Below, one piece after another: positions 19,992-31,930 of a stretch of 64,000 nucleotides of DNA (its first letter is position 1; every line of letters begins with the position of its first letter). Made by a program: the position numbers and the translations under genes. Origin of the DNA: Diplodia intermedia (taxonomy: Eukaryota; Ascomycota; Dothideomycetes; Botryosphaeriales; Botryosphaeriaceae). Under the pieces are notes generated by a model that was not told where the DNA came from, searched no databases, and saw nothing but the letters and a program-made list of their open reading frames with translations. The stretch spans positions 1-64,000 of the forward strand of contig JAKEKT010000088.1 in the NCBI GenBank assembly GCA_021495925.1, read 5' to 3'.

Positions 19992-21905
19992 TCAATCCGA
20001 CCCAAACGGCTTCGTCGGCGCGAACGCGCTCCTCTCGCGGATCTTGGCGCCCTTGAGGTAGAAGAGGACGGGCACGGGCACGAGGACGGCGGCGACGCAG
20101 CCGAGCAGGGTGCCGGCCCACTGCACGCCCATGCCCTGGAACATGTATGTCGCGAACAGGGGGAAGCCGGCGCCGCAGAGCGAGCGGAGGAACGTGTTTG
20201 CCGCGATGGCGGAGGCGGCGAACTGAGAAAGAAAGCGCAAGTTAGCATTGGCTGTCGGGAAGGGAAAAAAAAACCGCTCGAGGGGATTGAATGAACAAAA
20301 CTCACCATGAGATACGCGTCCACCAGGTAGTTCAGGCTCTGCAGGAAGATGGCCATGAGGCCGAAGCCGCTGCACAGGCCGGACAGGGTGGGCACGATCC
20401 AGTGGATGTCCTCGGTGTAGCCCGTCCACGCGAACCAGAACAGGCCGACGGAGAAGGCGACGCCGCCGATGATGACCTCGGGCAGCCGCCACTCGGGGAT
20501 CGGCACGTCGTTGTTGGCCGCCAGCTTGCGCTGGTACCCCGGCTGCCGCAGCACGATGAAGGTGCCCGCGAGCAGCTGCCCGACGATCATGCCGAAGTAG
20601 GGCAGGCCGCCGACGCCCAGGTTCATGCCGTGGATCTGCTGGAAGACGATGGGGTAGGCGGTGAGGAAGAGGTAGAGGATGCCGTAGACGAAAGCCTGGG
20701 AGGAATCAGTCGACGCTTCTCACGGCTGCTTTTCAAGGGGTGGAGAGGCTTACCATGTAGATGGACAGGAGGAGCACGATGGGCTCGGTGACCAGCATGC
20801 GAAGGGGACGGGAGAAGTTCTTCTCGACCAACTCGCGGAAGTCGATTTCGATTTCCTCCTGCCTGGCGTGGATGCCCCAGTTCTTGGTCCTGCGGCGCAG
20901 CTCCGCGGCCTTGTTCACGAGAATGACGGGCGGGTACGTCTCTTGGAGGAAAAGAATGTTCAAGGCGAATGCGAAGAAGCCCATGAACGAGACAATGTAC
21001 TGCGTCCAGCGCCAGCCGAGGTACGACATGGTGATGAATCCACCAACGAAGGGGGCGAGCAGCGGGCCGGTGAAGACGGTCATGGAGAAGACGGTGATGG
21101 CAATACCACGGGTCCTGTTGTCGAACATGTCGGAGAAGACGGCGGCAACGGTGGTGAGAGGGCAGGCGCCGAAGAAGCCACTCCAGAAGCGGCACAGGAG
21201 CACCGTCTGGAGATCCTTGGCCGTGGCACATGCAATGAAGAAGATGGAGAAACCAAAAGACGAGATGATCAGGGGCTTCCGGCGGCCATACAACTCAGAT
21301 CCGGGCGCCCAGAGGATAGGACCGGTGGCGAAGCCCAGGACGTACAGGGAGACACCAAGGATGCCGACTTCGGTGCTGACTTCGAATTTTTGGGCCACGA
21401 CGCGGGTAGCAGACGAGAAAATGGAACTGCCAAAAGCAGCGACCATGGTGTAGTATCCCAGCATTACGGCCGTCGCAAGCTTCTTCTTCAATGGCCAGTT
21501 CTGGGCGTGCAATGGGTCGTCCGGGCCATCAAACTCCACGACATACTCCTCCCGATCCGGCAGCGGCGGCGGGAATGGCTTGCCGGCGCCGAAGTTGGGC
21601 AATGGCTTGTTCGACTTCCTGCTCTTGAGGCTGGCACCGACGGTCCCGCTATGCTGACTCCGTGCCGTGTGGATCCTGCTCATGACGGTTGCGTTGCGCT
21701 CCAGGTCGGCCATGTTGTCCCTGGCGGTGGGTACTCTCGACATGCCAATCTCGCGGCGCTCTACCGATTCGGCCGAGTCAGACGAACTGCTGGAGGCGGT
21801 CGACGAGGTGTGGGTGCGCTCCAAGGCTTCATGTTGCTCCGCGGGCGACTTGATGCGGTTGGCATCCTGCTCGGCCTTCTCGATGAAATGGTCGGCGTTG
21901 TCCAT
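19992..21905 (-). CDS. MFS multidrug/polyamine-type transporter (DHA1 group)
   Basis: Exons 21905-20754, 20695-20306 and 20222-19992 give 590 aa. A cytosolic N-terminus of about 130 residues, rich in Ser/Glu, precedes twelve expected membrane helices. Landmarks: DPLHAQNWPLKKK before helix 1, PGSELYGRRKPL (motif A-like loop after helix 2), RFWSGFFGACPLTTV, RGIAITVFSMTVFTGPLLAPFVGGFI (motif C region) and a long central loop. Introns fall at TACATG|GTAAGC and CTCATG|GTGAGT, both phase 0. The family exports drugs or polyamines by proton antiport at the plasma membrane; the substrate is unknown. An in-frame ATG at 22121 was rejected as 5' UTR. The start codon is only about 570 bp from the transposon island. 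Confidence 0.9.
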
Positions 21906-22466
21906 GTCTGCGGACTTGTCCAGGGGCGAATGCTTGAGGAGCCTCTTTATTGACGACGGCGCACGCGGATTCCGGGACAGGTGAATTCGCGGCCGGTTTA
22001 GAAAGGGACGGGGCAGAAGAAAGCGCAAGGCAAGAAAAGCTGGAAAGGGCAGAAAATGAGGCCCCGGGCTCGTATTAAAGGATTGCTCAGCTCGCAGTAG
22101 CTGGGCGGCTGGCGACGGCAATTCTCAAAGCAGTCCTCGGCACTTGCAGATAACAACAGCGGTAGGGTTCCGCCAGGCAGAAGACGGCCGTGCTCGGTGG
22201 GTCTGGCCGTGGTCCGTGGCAGCCCAAGGAAACGTCGTGCCGATTGTTGGTCAGACGTCCGCAAAGAGCGGTGTTATCAGGAGGTTTTTTCGTGAGCTGT
22301 TCGCCACTGCCCGTCTCGTGAGTTGCCGCCCGAAAAATCTCGAAGGCGCCGTGGGATGACGCCAGAGGCCAAGCCGGCTGCGACTTTCCGCCCTCTCTGC
22401 CGGCGAAGGCCCGAGGGGCCAGGGCACCAGGGGAGTGCGGTAGAGCGGCTGTGGCTGAGGAAGGGC
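21906..22466. other. Host DNA between the MFS gene and the transposon island
   Basis: GC-rich, with CA and TG dinucleotides present, so it is free of RIP. Expected to hold the MFS promoter. No gene seen. Confidence 0.55.
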
Positions 22467-22471
22467 GTTTG
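22467..22471. repeat. Left target-site duplication of the Copia element (GTTTG)
   Basis: The five bases GTTTG directly before the left LTR match those directly after the right LTR (43,278-43,282). They mark a single integration of the outer element. Confidence 0.9.
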
Positions 22472-22668
22472 TGTGGAACGCCAAGCGTGCGAACGATCAC
22501 TACTGAATTAAGAAGCTATCTAAGCTGCTTATATAGCAGTAATCTAAGCTACTAAATAAGAGGCCGGTAGCGTTCCGTAATAGGCCACCTACTACAAGAA
22601 GCGGTAAATAGACTAACTAAGTAGATACCGTGTCTACTTATCGATAGGGCCGTATAGAAGCACTAATA
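22472..22668 (-). repeat. Copia LTR, left copy (3' LTR)
   Basis: 197 bp, starting TGTGGAACG and ending ACTAATA (CA changed to TA). It aligns without gaps to 43,081-43,277; about 30 differences by eye, all transitions. The outer part is little mutated; the inner part carries the T/A states. Confidence 0.93.
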
Positions 22669-22899
22669 CTTCTCTCTAAGAAGATAGAGGCTATCGTAAG
22701 GCCTACTAGCCGTAGTATTAAGGTTTTAACTAAGTAACGAAAGATAAAGAGAATAAATATAACGCGTAATAAGCTATATAAAATAAGTATAAAACGCGCT
22801 AGTTACTTTCTTAAGCGATCGAAGTTAATATTCTAAACTATTTATAATAGAACGTTAATATTCTAAGTCGTTTATAATATAGTAATATTCTTATTTAAA

Positions 22900-23461
22900 T
22901 AAGTAAGCGTAAAGAGAAGAACTATTATCTAAGACTAGAAACTCTACTTATTATCGCGAGTAATAATTATTACTCTTTCTCTCGTAGAAGACGATCGTAA
23001 TATTAAAGAAGAGAAGATAGTAGAATATAAAAAAAGAGATTTATATATTCTCTAAATAATAGTAGTAAGAAAGAAGCGCGTGCCTCTACTAAACTTTAAA
23101 TTAGATAGTAAAACCCTTATAGTATTAAATAAGAAAGATTATTATCGCGACGTAGCTTTCGTAGCTATCTAACGCTTAATAGAGTAGATTCTTATAGTAT
23201 TATTAGACCTACTTTATATCTAGTAGGCGAATAAAGTTATCGAATAGAGTATTTATTAGCGGCTTAGTAAGGTTATTAGCTACTATAAGAGTTATAGAGA
23301 TCTACTAAATACGAATAATATTCTTTACTATCTTCTTACGTAAGAAGTAGTAGTAAACGTTAATATAACGTATTTTAGAGAAGGTTATTATAGGATTATT
23401 AGTAAACTCTACGGCCTTAAGATTATCGTTATAGATTATAGTAGATTCTTTCTAAAGCCTA
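22900..23461 (-). pseudogene. Copia RNase H C-terminal part, separated by the Gypsy insertion
   Basis: Minus-strand reading gives STIIYNDNLKAVEFTNNP, then IRYINVYYYFLRKKI and NNLTKPL. These match the Copia RNase H ending (YNDNQAAI...H..I..HF.R......ADILTKPL). Stops lie at former Gln codons. It continues from the other side of the Gypsy element at 38,527. Confidence 0.82.
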
Positions 23462-23466
23462 CTAAG
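23462..23466. repeat. Left target-site duplication of the Gypsy element (CTAAG)
   Basis: CTAAG directly before the left Gypsy LTR equals CTAAG at 38,522-38,526 directly after the right LTR. Confidence 0.9.
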
Positions 23467-24244
23467 TGTTACGAACTCTAGAATATAAGGGCTTTATAAC
23501 TCTAAGGGCTAAAAGCCCGCACGAAAGAAAGTATCGTAAGAACTAAAGAGCCTTACGGGCGGTAGAGCCGCACGAATAGAGATCTCGTACGAGAAGAACG
23601 GGCGTAAGAGAACTTAGCGCCTACGAAACTAAGTTTAGATAGTAGCTAAAGCCCGTACGAGAAAAACGCCTATAAGAAATCTAGAAAGAATAGAAGACTA
23701 TACGTAATAGAAAGTCTATAGAGAAAGCCGAACCGTAGAAACTTAATAATCTAGTCGAATTATAGTCTCGTAAGAAATGCGAGATCTAGAAAGTAGAAAA
23801 TAGGCGCGAGGGTACGAACGTAAGTAAGATAGTAATTATAACCGCTTAGTAGCGACGAAGTTTAAAAGTTAGAATTTTAAAAGCTATCCGAAGCGCCGAC
23901 GTTACGTATAACCTATATGTCGCCCTTAGTAGCCTAGGCGACATCTAGCTATATATCGCCCTTAGTAGCTCGGGCGATATAGAGTATACTAAATTATAAC
24001 TAGCTTTTCTATAGTATATAGATATACTTTCTTAGCTAGTATCTTAACTCTTTATAGTTAACTTAAAGTTCTAATTTAAACCCTATTAATTTAGAGGTAA
24101 TCGGCTTACTATATATTATATAATTATATAATACTCTCTTATCTAATTATTATTATTTCCCTCTTATCTCTTTAAGATAAACCCTTCGGTTTAATCCACC
24201 TACTAAATAACTTCGAAGCTTAGTAAAAGAAGCCTACCGTTACA
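23467..24244 (+). repeat. Gypsy 5' LTR (778 bp)
   Basis: Same length as 37,744-38,521 and collinear with it. Contains two neighbouring hairpin-forming inverted repeats at 23,918-23,980. Confidence 0.92.
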
Positions 24245-24260
24245 CTTTAACTACTATTCT

Positions 24261-24278
24261 TATAAGAGAAGAAAGATA
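24261..24278. repeat. Target-site duplication of the Tad1-like LINE, left copy (18 bp)
   Basis: TATAAGAGAAGAAAGATA occurs here and at 30,780-30,797, exactly bordering the LINE. Long duplications of this kind are typical of target-primed reverse transcription. Confidence 0.88.
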
Positions 24279-24899
24279 TTTATTTATTTATTTATTTAGT
24301 TTAACGTCTCTCTAGAGTCTAGAACTATTAGAGACGAGGTCTCTTAAGAAGGCCCGCTTCTATCTATATATCTAAATATATACGTGCCGAAGAAGAGTTT
24401 TAGAAGGGTACTAGAAACGATGTGCTTAAAAGCTTAAAGAAGAGTAGAGAGCGTAGATAAGATAAAGAAAAGATAAATAGAATAAAGCGAGAGCTTAGAA
24501 ACTAGCGAAAATAGAGATAAAAAGTAAAGTAAGTAAGCTTTCTTCTTAGAGAGGGCCTTCTCGGCTAGTTAGATTCGTTTAGCTTTCTTCTATCTAAGAC
24601 CGATACTTACTTACTATTTATTATAACTAGCCGGAGTATTACTACTAGCGAACTAGCTACACAACCCTACTTCTAAATTTAGAAATCTAAAAAAGGGCCC
24701 TAAATAGAGGTTACTCGATCGAAAATTAAACCCCGGCTTTTTAGCCCCGTTAGCTTAGTTATTAACTATACTAGATAGCCGTAGATACTAGTAGAAACGG
24801 CTACTTAAGCTTAAATACCCGCTATTTAGCCGTTTTCCTTCGGTTCTCGCCCGTTTCTGCTCTAAATTGAAAGCGGCGAGGGCGCCGAGAACGAGAAGA

Positions 24900-27800
24900 A
24901 GTAGAAAAAGAGAATAGAAGAAAGAAAGAAGTATAAACGAGCGTCTAGCGGTACGTATTTAGACCTCGTTAGATAAGTTATTTAATTATTACCGCCTAGT
25001 AGTAATCTTTATTTATTCTAAGAACTTAGCCGTTAGACTAGTCTCTAGAGTTAAGAAAAAGAGATTCGAAAGATCGAGTTAATACTTCTTAAGCCCGTCT
25101 TTTAAGAGAACCCGAGGGCCTCTATAAAGAGAGTAAGAGAGAAGTAGATGGCGTAGTATCTATCTAGCCGTACGACTATATCTATACTAGTCGTTTTCGG
25201 CGTAGTTAAGGCGATAAAGATAAGACTTAAAGTAGCCGTATTCGATCTTTAGTTAATAGAAGGCGGAGGCCGTTTCTCTAACTTTCGTAGAAGATTTAAG
25301 CCGCTATTCTATCTCTAAACTAAAGATACGTTTATAGGGCGAGTTCGACGTTAATTTAAGCTTTATTTTCTACTTCTCGTAGATCTTCTACTTAACTTTA
25401 CTTCGATAGAAGCTTAGAGAAGTAGAGGCTCTACTTAAAGAATACTTCGTAGCTCTTTTCGCGAGCTAATCGGCGTACTCGTTGCTTAGAACGTTCTCGT
25501 GGCCGAGGTACTATTTTAGAGAAACGGTATTTTCTCTAGCCCTTAGCGTTTTAGCTAATCTAATAGCCCGAATTTACTATGCTTACTCGGGCGTATTAGC
25601 GGGCTTACTTAGCCTAAGAATCGCGGCCTAGTTATTCGCGTAGATTCTTATATCTTTAGAGGCGTGCCCGGCTCTAACGACGAGTTTTAGAACTATTACT
25701 AGCCCCTCTATCTCGCCGTTATATACTAGATTCTCGGAACCGAGGTTCTTATAAATCTAGCGCGCTAGATCCTCTTTAGATTAGCTAAAGTCGAAGGCTA
25801 CTACTTCGATCCCTACGTTTCCACCCGTAGATAGAACGAAGACGTTAGAATAGATAGCTATTCGATTAGAGAGTGCTTTCTTAACTTCGAGCGCGTAGGC
25901 CTTAGCCTACTTCTCTTTATTTAAGGGGCTAACCGTAGTCGAATAGAGTAGTTCGAGTAACTACGGCGAAAAGTAGAAGGGTTTAACTACTTCTAAAGAC
26001 GTAGATTACGTTTTTAAAAGAAGTTTAATCTTCTCTAACTACGTAGGTCTATCTAAAATCCGTTGATCTAGATTAATCTTCTCTAGTTCGATTTAAATAG
26101 AATAGAATTCTTCGAGTAAATTCGTTCTAAGAGTATATTTTCGTAACCGCTCGTTTAAACGAATATCCGCTAGTAGGATTCCACTCTCTATTTCTAGGGA
26201 AATTATAGAGGTAGTCTTAAAAACCTCTAGAATCTTTCGTAGGATAAGATTCTAAAGAACTCTAAATTAGCGGGTGAACTGCCTCTAATTTTTCTAGTAG
26301 ATTTCGGAGCCGTAGTCTATAACCGTAGTAACGTAAGCTAGATATAGCTAGCGAACCGCGTAGAAGAAAAGCCTTCTCTCGACGTTAGCTAGCCTAGAGA
26401 GGCGATAGAAAGCTAAACGAGCCTAGCTAATTCTTTTAGATACGTGCGTCTTAAAGGTAAACCCGTAGTCGAAGTAAATTTCTAGCTATTTAATCTATTT
26501 CTTAGGTTCTATTACGTTCCCCGTAGAAAGCGTAATCGAAATAGAACGGGGTTTCGAGTCTTTCTTAAAAGAACGGGCGAAGTAAATAAGCTTCGTCTTT
26601 TTTAGATCGAATTCGATATAGTTTTTCTATTCCCGCGTATAGAGTTTACTCGCCTTCTTCTCTAGAATCGTCTTATTACGTTTCTAGCTACCGGAGCTAG
26701 CTATAAGCGCAATATCGTCGATATAAGAGAGAAACGAAGCTTTAGAGACGAAAAATAACTCTTAAAGATAGATTAGAAAGAGAATAGACGAGACTAGGCT
26801 TTCTTATAGAATACTCGTCTCTATTAGGCTAAACTCTTTCTTCTCTCTATTAAACGCGAGGCTTAGTGTCCGTATAGATATAAACGATTTTATCTACGTA
26901 AGTAGGTTAATCGATATGCCGATTTAAGCTATTATAGCTAGAAGTTATTCTTCGGCTACGTGGTTAAAGGCGCTTTTAATATCGAGAAAAAGTACGAAGA
27001 TCTTATATTTAAGACGGCGGTTCTTCTCTACTTTATTCGATAAAAGTATTACGACATCGATCGCGGATTTCTTTAATCTTCTTCTAATTTAGATGTAGTA
27101 AAGAAGGTTAAAGGTCTTCGCTAGATAGTCTAGTCTTTTAGCCGTAATTCGTTCTAGTACTTTCCCGAGGTAATTAAGAAGAGAAATAATACGATAGAAC
27201 TTCGGGTTCGCGATATTACTCTTTTTCTTACTTAGAATTGCCTCGATAGCCGTACGCTAGCCCGTAGAATAATATTTATAGGCGAATAGCGTAGAAAAAA
27301 CCTTATTAAAGACATCGGGCTTCGCTCTAAACGTATAAGTAATAATCTCTTACGTAATAGCGTCTAGTTTCGGCGTTTTTTCTTTAATTTACGTAGAGTA
27401 CGTATTCTTAATTTCCCTTAAACTAAGCTTCGACTAGTTCTAGCGTTTAGAGACGTAGCTTTACTAGTTAAAAGAGGCGATAGAAGAAAGCGACGAAAAG
27501 AGCCTCTTTCTAAGAGCTAAATACTTTTTCTTAAAACTATCTTCTAGACGTTTTCTCGCATGCGTGTCGTGGCTAATCTTAAGGATTCTAGCATACGTTC
27601 TAGACTTAGTATAAGCTATAGCCTTAAAGATAGTCTCTAGGGTTTCTTTTTCTAAAAAAAAATTTTAGTGTTCGCGTTTAGCCCTCTTAACCGCTTCGAA
27701 GTAGATATTTCGGCTATTTAAGTATCTTCGCTTATTCTCTTTCGTACGTAGAGATTTAAAAGCGTCGGTCTCTCTTCGTAGTCGTCTTCGTTCTTCTAAA

Positions 27801-28700
27801 AGCTCGTTCGACTACTACGATTTAGATCGAGCTTCTAGTTTTAATTAAGAAATAGAAAGGTCCGCCGCGGTAGATATAGTCTAATTAAGACTTGCCTCTA
27901 GAACATCTAGCGCGAATATTTAGCGAATCGAGCCTTCTATTAAGTCTTTAGAGATATCTTTCGATAAGAGGTTTAATTCTAAGCTTTTTAGGGCCTCGAA
28001 TACTATCGTCTCTATCTATTATTTAAAGATTTTCTAAAACTTAGGCCAGTCGGTCTTTCTCGTATTAAATCTAGCGGTAGTAGCTATCGTAGAAGGTCCC
28101 GTATAGCCGGCCGGTTCTAGACTAAATAGAATTATCTTATAATCGAAACTAAAGTTCGCGATCGTTTACTAGTCGGTAATTCTATTAGCTAAGGCCGGCG
28201 TAGTAAGTATAAGGTCGATAATCGTCTCTCTTTCTAGATAGGGGCGGTAAAAGATACTCTTATTCTCTTCGTTTAAGAGAGATAGATCGTTTTCTTCTAA
28301 TTATTTTACTAGCCGGTTGGCGCTAGATAAGGGGGAAGATTCTAGATCCTACTAGAGATGATAAATATTAAAATCCCCGGCTACTATAGCCTGCGTTCTA
28401 AGAGATTACTATTATAGAACGCGTTTTAAAGTAAGCCGAGAATCGTTACCCGTTTAATTCTTCTAGTTATATAAGTTAAGTAGCTTAAACTTTAACTTTC
28501 GCTACTCTATACTTAAAACTATTAGATCGGGACTTTACTAGAATTCGGCCTCTAAATTCACCTCCGTTCCTCTAAGAAAGCGGGAGACGTAGATTAGTAT
28601 TCGAGGCCTTAGATCGAAAGAATAGACCGATAGAATTTAAACGAATAAGAGGTAATTAATCGATCGAAAGCCCGAGTTCTCGTAGAATAAGATATACGGT
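24900..28700 (-). pseudogene. LINE ORF2 remnant: endonuclease, reverse transcriptase, RNase H
   Basis: The minus strand shows AGDFNIYHL near 28,345-28,385 (APE-type endonuclease GDFN.HH). SFLSYIDDIALIASS near 26,700-26,735 is the catalytic box of non-LTR reverse transcriptase. VYNGEIEGLVIV and IYANNQAAILRL near 25,600-25,750 are typical of the RNase H domain found in Tad1 and I elements. Boundaries are approximate because stops occur every few codons. Confidence 0.8.
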
Positions 28701-28749
28701 TCTTAATAAAGAACGAGGTCTATCTTTAACTCTACTACAATGTCTAGAA

Positions 28750-30150
28750 TGGATTTCGTTACTAAAATGCTTCTATTTAAGTTAGCTTATAGAACTCGTA
28801 AAGAACTTATTTAAAATAGGTTTATTTAGAGTTCTTTAGGGTATTTCTCGGCCCTCTTAGCTTCTCCGTCTTAACGAAGACGCCGTAAACGTAGAGATAT
28901 TTAGAGATAGTCTTTTAAGCCTTCTCTTCGGTCTCGAACGCGAGAACTAGCGAGCCCGTAGACTACTTCGCTCTTCTAGCCTCTAGCGTAAGCTAGTAGA
29001 GGGCACCGATAACCTTTAGACTATTATTATAGACCTCGATTTCTATTCGAATAGCCTCGCTAAAGTCCTCGCGGAAGAGGGTCGAAAGGTCTCGCGTAGG
29101 CACGCCGTATACGGCTATCTTATACTACGTGCGGTTTTTTATAATCGACCGGGTAGAGATAATCCGATTAATTATCGTCTTATTCTTTAAAAGAAATTCG
29201 GCGGAGAAGTCCTCGTATACGGTAAGTATAATATTCTTTTTCGGCGAGAGAGAGATCGTTATAATCGTAGGTCTCGTTCTTTTAAGCTAGTTCGAAAACG
29301 CCTTATTAAAGGCGTTTCGTAGTCTAAAGAACGAGAAGTCCGCGATTTTCGTAGCCGGCGTAAGAACGATCTACCGCGTGACTTTTTTAGACGTAGAAGC
29401 CTTCGACTTCTTCTTTAAAGAAGAAATAATCTATGGCTCTTCTTTCGACGCGGCGGTAGTAGCTATCGAGGTATACGTAGATTAGCTAGACACTACGATC
29501 GGCTACTACGTAGGCTTCGGGCGTTACGGGGTCGAAGAAATAGCCCTTTATAAGGTCTAGTTCGAGAGAATAGCGATAGCGAACTTAGATAAGTTCTTTA
29601 TTTTCTTCGTAAGGTCTATCGCGGTCTTTTTAAGGGCTCGAACTTGCGTAGTAAGAACCGCGCCGGCCTTATCTACGGTTTTACCCGTCTTAGTATACTA
29701 TTATACGATCTCGATTAGGTCTAGAATAGATCTCTATTTTTCTCTAAAGAGGGCGAGATCCGCGGCCTTAACTAGAAGGCCGAGTGCGTATTCTACGGCC
29801 TCTTTCGATAATCGTAAGTTTATTCTAAGTTGCCGTACGTTCTCGATGTTCGAGTTGATGCGGGGTTCGAAGACGAGTCGAGAGTTCGATATTTCTTTCT
29901 TCGCGAAAGGGGTTAGTATAACTCTTAGAAAGGGCCGTTTCTTACGTAGGTTCTCTTACGAAAAGAGATTTTCCGCGGGTTTAGAGGTCGAGAGGTCTAG
30001 CGTAGCCACTATCGAAAGGGGCGTAGGCGTAGCCGGAGGGTCCTCGAAGTTTTCTATAGCCGTATTTATAGTCTCGGAGTCTATATTCTACGTTAGAGAA
30101 GGTAGGGTAGGGCTTAAAGAAGGTAAATCCTACTTCGAAGAAGGTATTCT
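28750..30150 (-). pseudogene. LINE ORF1 remnant
   Basis: Minus-strand reading near 28,900-29,000 gives ARRAKQSTGSLVLAFETEEKA, then ISKYLYVYGVFVKTEK. This resembles the RNA-binding region of Tad1 ORF1 proteins (ARAEKATSSIVLAF..KEEA). Extent uncertain. Confidence 0.6.
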
Positions 30151-30779
30151 AGGTTTAAAAGAGGATTTCTAAGCTCTTTCTATAAGAAAAACGTATAGAA
30201 ATAATAGAAATAGACGAGAAATAGACTAGAAGTAAATTACCGGCTTTAGTTTCGTCTAAACTAAGCCGTAAATAAAAGAAACCCGGGCCGAGACGAGGGC
30301 TTTTCTTAATTACTTACTCTCTAGAAGTAAACGAAGGGGCCGATAGAATCGGCGCGGATATTAGAGGTTTCGAAGGACCGAGTAACGTCTTAGCGTTAAG
30401 CTTAAACCGTGCGAAGCGTCTATACACGTAAAACTCTTTAGTAAGGCCTAGAGAAGGGGCTTCTAGTAGGCTTTAAAGTAGAATTTCCGGGCGTAGAAAA
30501 GAGCTACTAAAATATAACTTTAGAAACGAATTTCTTAGTACCGTACGGTTCTCTATGCGAAGTTTAGGGCGAATTTAAGTGGTTTTCGAGGGTAAGAGAG
30601 GCTACGAAGCCCTAGCTAGTCTAGTACTATCTAGAGTACCTCTTTTTTTACGTATTACGTAATAGCGCGTACGTCTATAAAGCTAAGAATCGAGATTCTA
30701 GCTAAGAAAATCGAGGGCTTTCGAACGGTACCGGTCTTAGCGTAATTCTTGAGGGTCGAATTCGAAGGTATAGTTATTA

Positions 30780-30797
30780 TATAAGAGAAGAAAGATA
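30780..30797. repeat. Target-site duplication of the LINE, right copy
   Basis: Identical to 24,261-24,278; borders the 5' end of the LINE. Confidence 0.88.
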
Positions 30798-31089
30798 GTT
30801 AATATCTAAAACGAAAAAGTATTTCTAGTATAGAAATTACTAATAAAGTAGTAATATAGACGTTTTTATAAGTAATAACCTCTAATAGCCTATAATAGTA
30901 GATCTATTTTAGATAATCTACGATATCTAGAATAGGCTCGAATAGCTCTAGAACTAATTCCGCGAATAAAGCGAAGAGAATGCTCGACTTAAAAGAGAGC
31001 TTAAAGCTCGATAATACTAACTCGCGCCTTCGGTCGCGCCCACGAACACGCTAACTAGAAGACCTATAACGATATCCGCTATTATAGTT

Positions 31090-31930
31090 AAGATTTCGAA
31101 ACTTAACCTATATCGAGAGGACTATAAGAAGACGTAAAAGTTTATTATCTAGCTTAACGACTATATTTACTTCTTCTATAAATAATTCGCTAACGAGATA
31201 GAGAAGATACTTTACGCTAGTATCTTTCTACGCGAATTCGTCGAGTAATAGTTCCGCCTATATAAAAGAGAATACTAGAAAAAACCTCGAGCGAACTAAA
31301 GTAAAGTTACGATCGAGCTCTTTAATAACTATTAAGCCTTTACGAAAGCTCTTAAAGAAGCGTTCTTCGGCCTAGACGAAGCCCGTCTAGCTACGCGTAC
31401 TCTAATAAATATTAAATAGAAAGAATCGGTCTAGAACTATACTATCTAGTTTTAAGATACGGTCTATCTCTTCGCCGAGTAATATTCCGACGTAACCTTA
31501 TAAACGTTCTACTACTAGAGACTAAAAGAAGAGATTAAGAATACTATAGTCTACTAGAATAGATTTAAAGACCTATCTAGTCTTATCGTACTAGTATAGA
31601 AGACGGACTAACGGCGTAACGAACGTTAGTTCGATAAGAAACTTTATAGAGCTAATAGTATCTAGCCGCGACGCCTACGCTATATATAAGAAGGCGGCGA
31701 TACTATAAAACTAGACGCTACGTAACGAGAGCCTAAAGATAAGAAATAGAATAATAAAAAGAATAAGCGCACGTAACGTAGAGAATAGATACTCTAGTAG
31801 AAGTTACGATTTAATAAGAAACTATATATTTACTACGGCGATAAATAGAATAGAACGCACCGCTACTTATATAACTCTAAGAAGAAGGCACGTAATACCG
31901 CGGCTACTACTAGAAATAATTAAGAAGCTT
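31090..31930 (+). pseudogene. Gypsy gag remnant with zinc knuckle
   Basis: The plus strand gives LYREDYKKTKKFII.LNDYI and FFGLDEARLATRTL, typical capsid-type gag. A degraded CCHC knuckle (KKLYIYYGDK...RTHRYLY, with former Cys as Tyr) lies near 31,820-31,880. The Cys-to-Tyr change is the expected RIP product of TGY codons. Confidence 0.78.

Larger units (their letters stand above)
24279..30779 (-). mobile_element. Tad1-like LINE (I superfamily), inserted in the Gypsy 5' leader, RIP-inactivated
   Basis: A 6,501-bp insertion between two 18-bp direct repeats. On the minus strand its 3' end is a TAAA-repeat tail (seen as TTTA units at 24,279-24,298). Minus-strand reading gives ORF1 remains (about 28,750-30,150) and ORF2 with endonuclease, reverse transcriptase and RNase H (about 24,900-28,700). 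The length is close to the roughly 7 kb of Tad1 of Neurospora. Every frame is full of TAA/TAG from RIP. Confidence 0.88.

Noticed and set aside
29846..30172. A 108-codon plus-strand ORF, the only long ATG-started frame within the island
   Set aside because: It is antisense to LINE ORF1, has no motif, and its openness fits chance in RIP-altered sequence.
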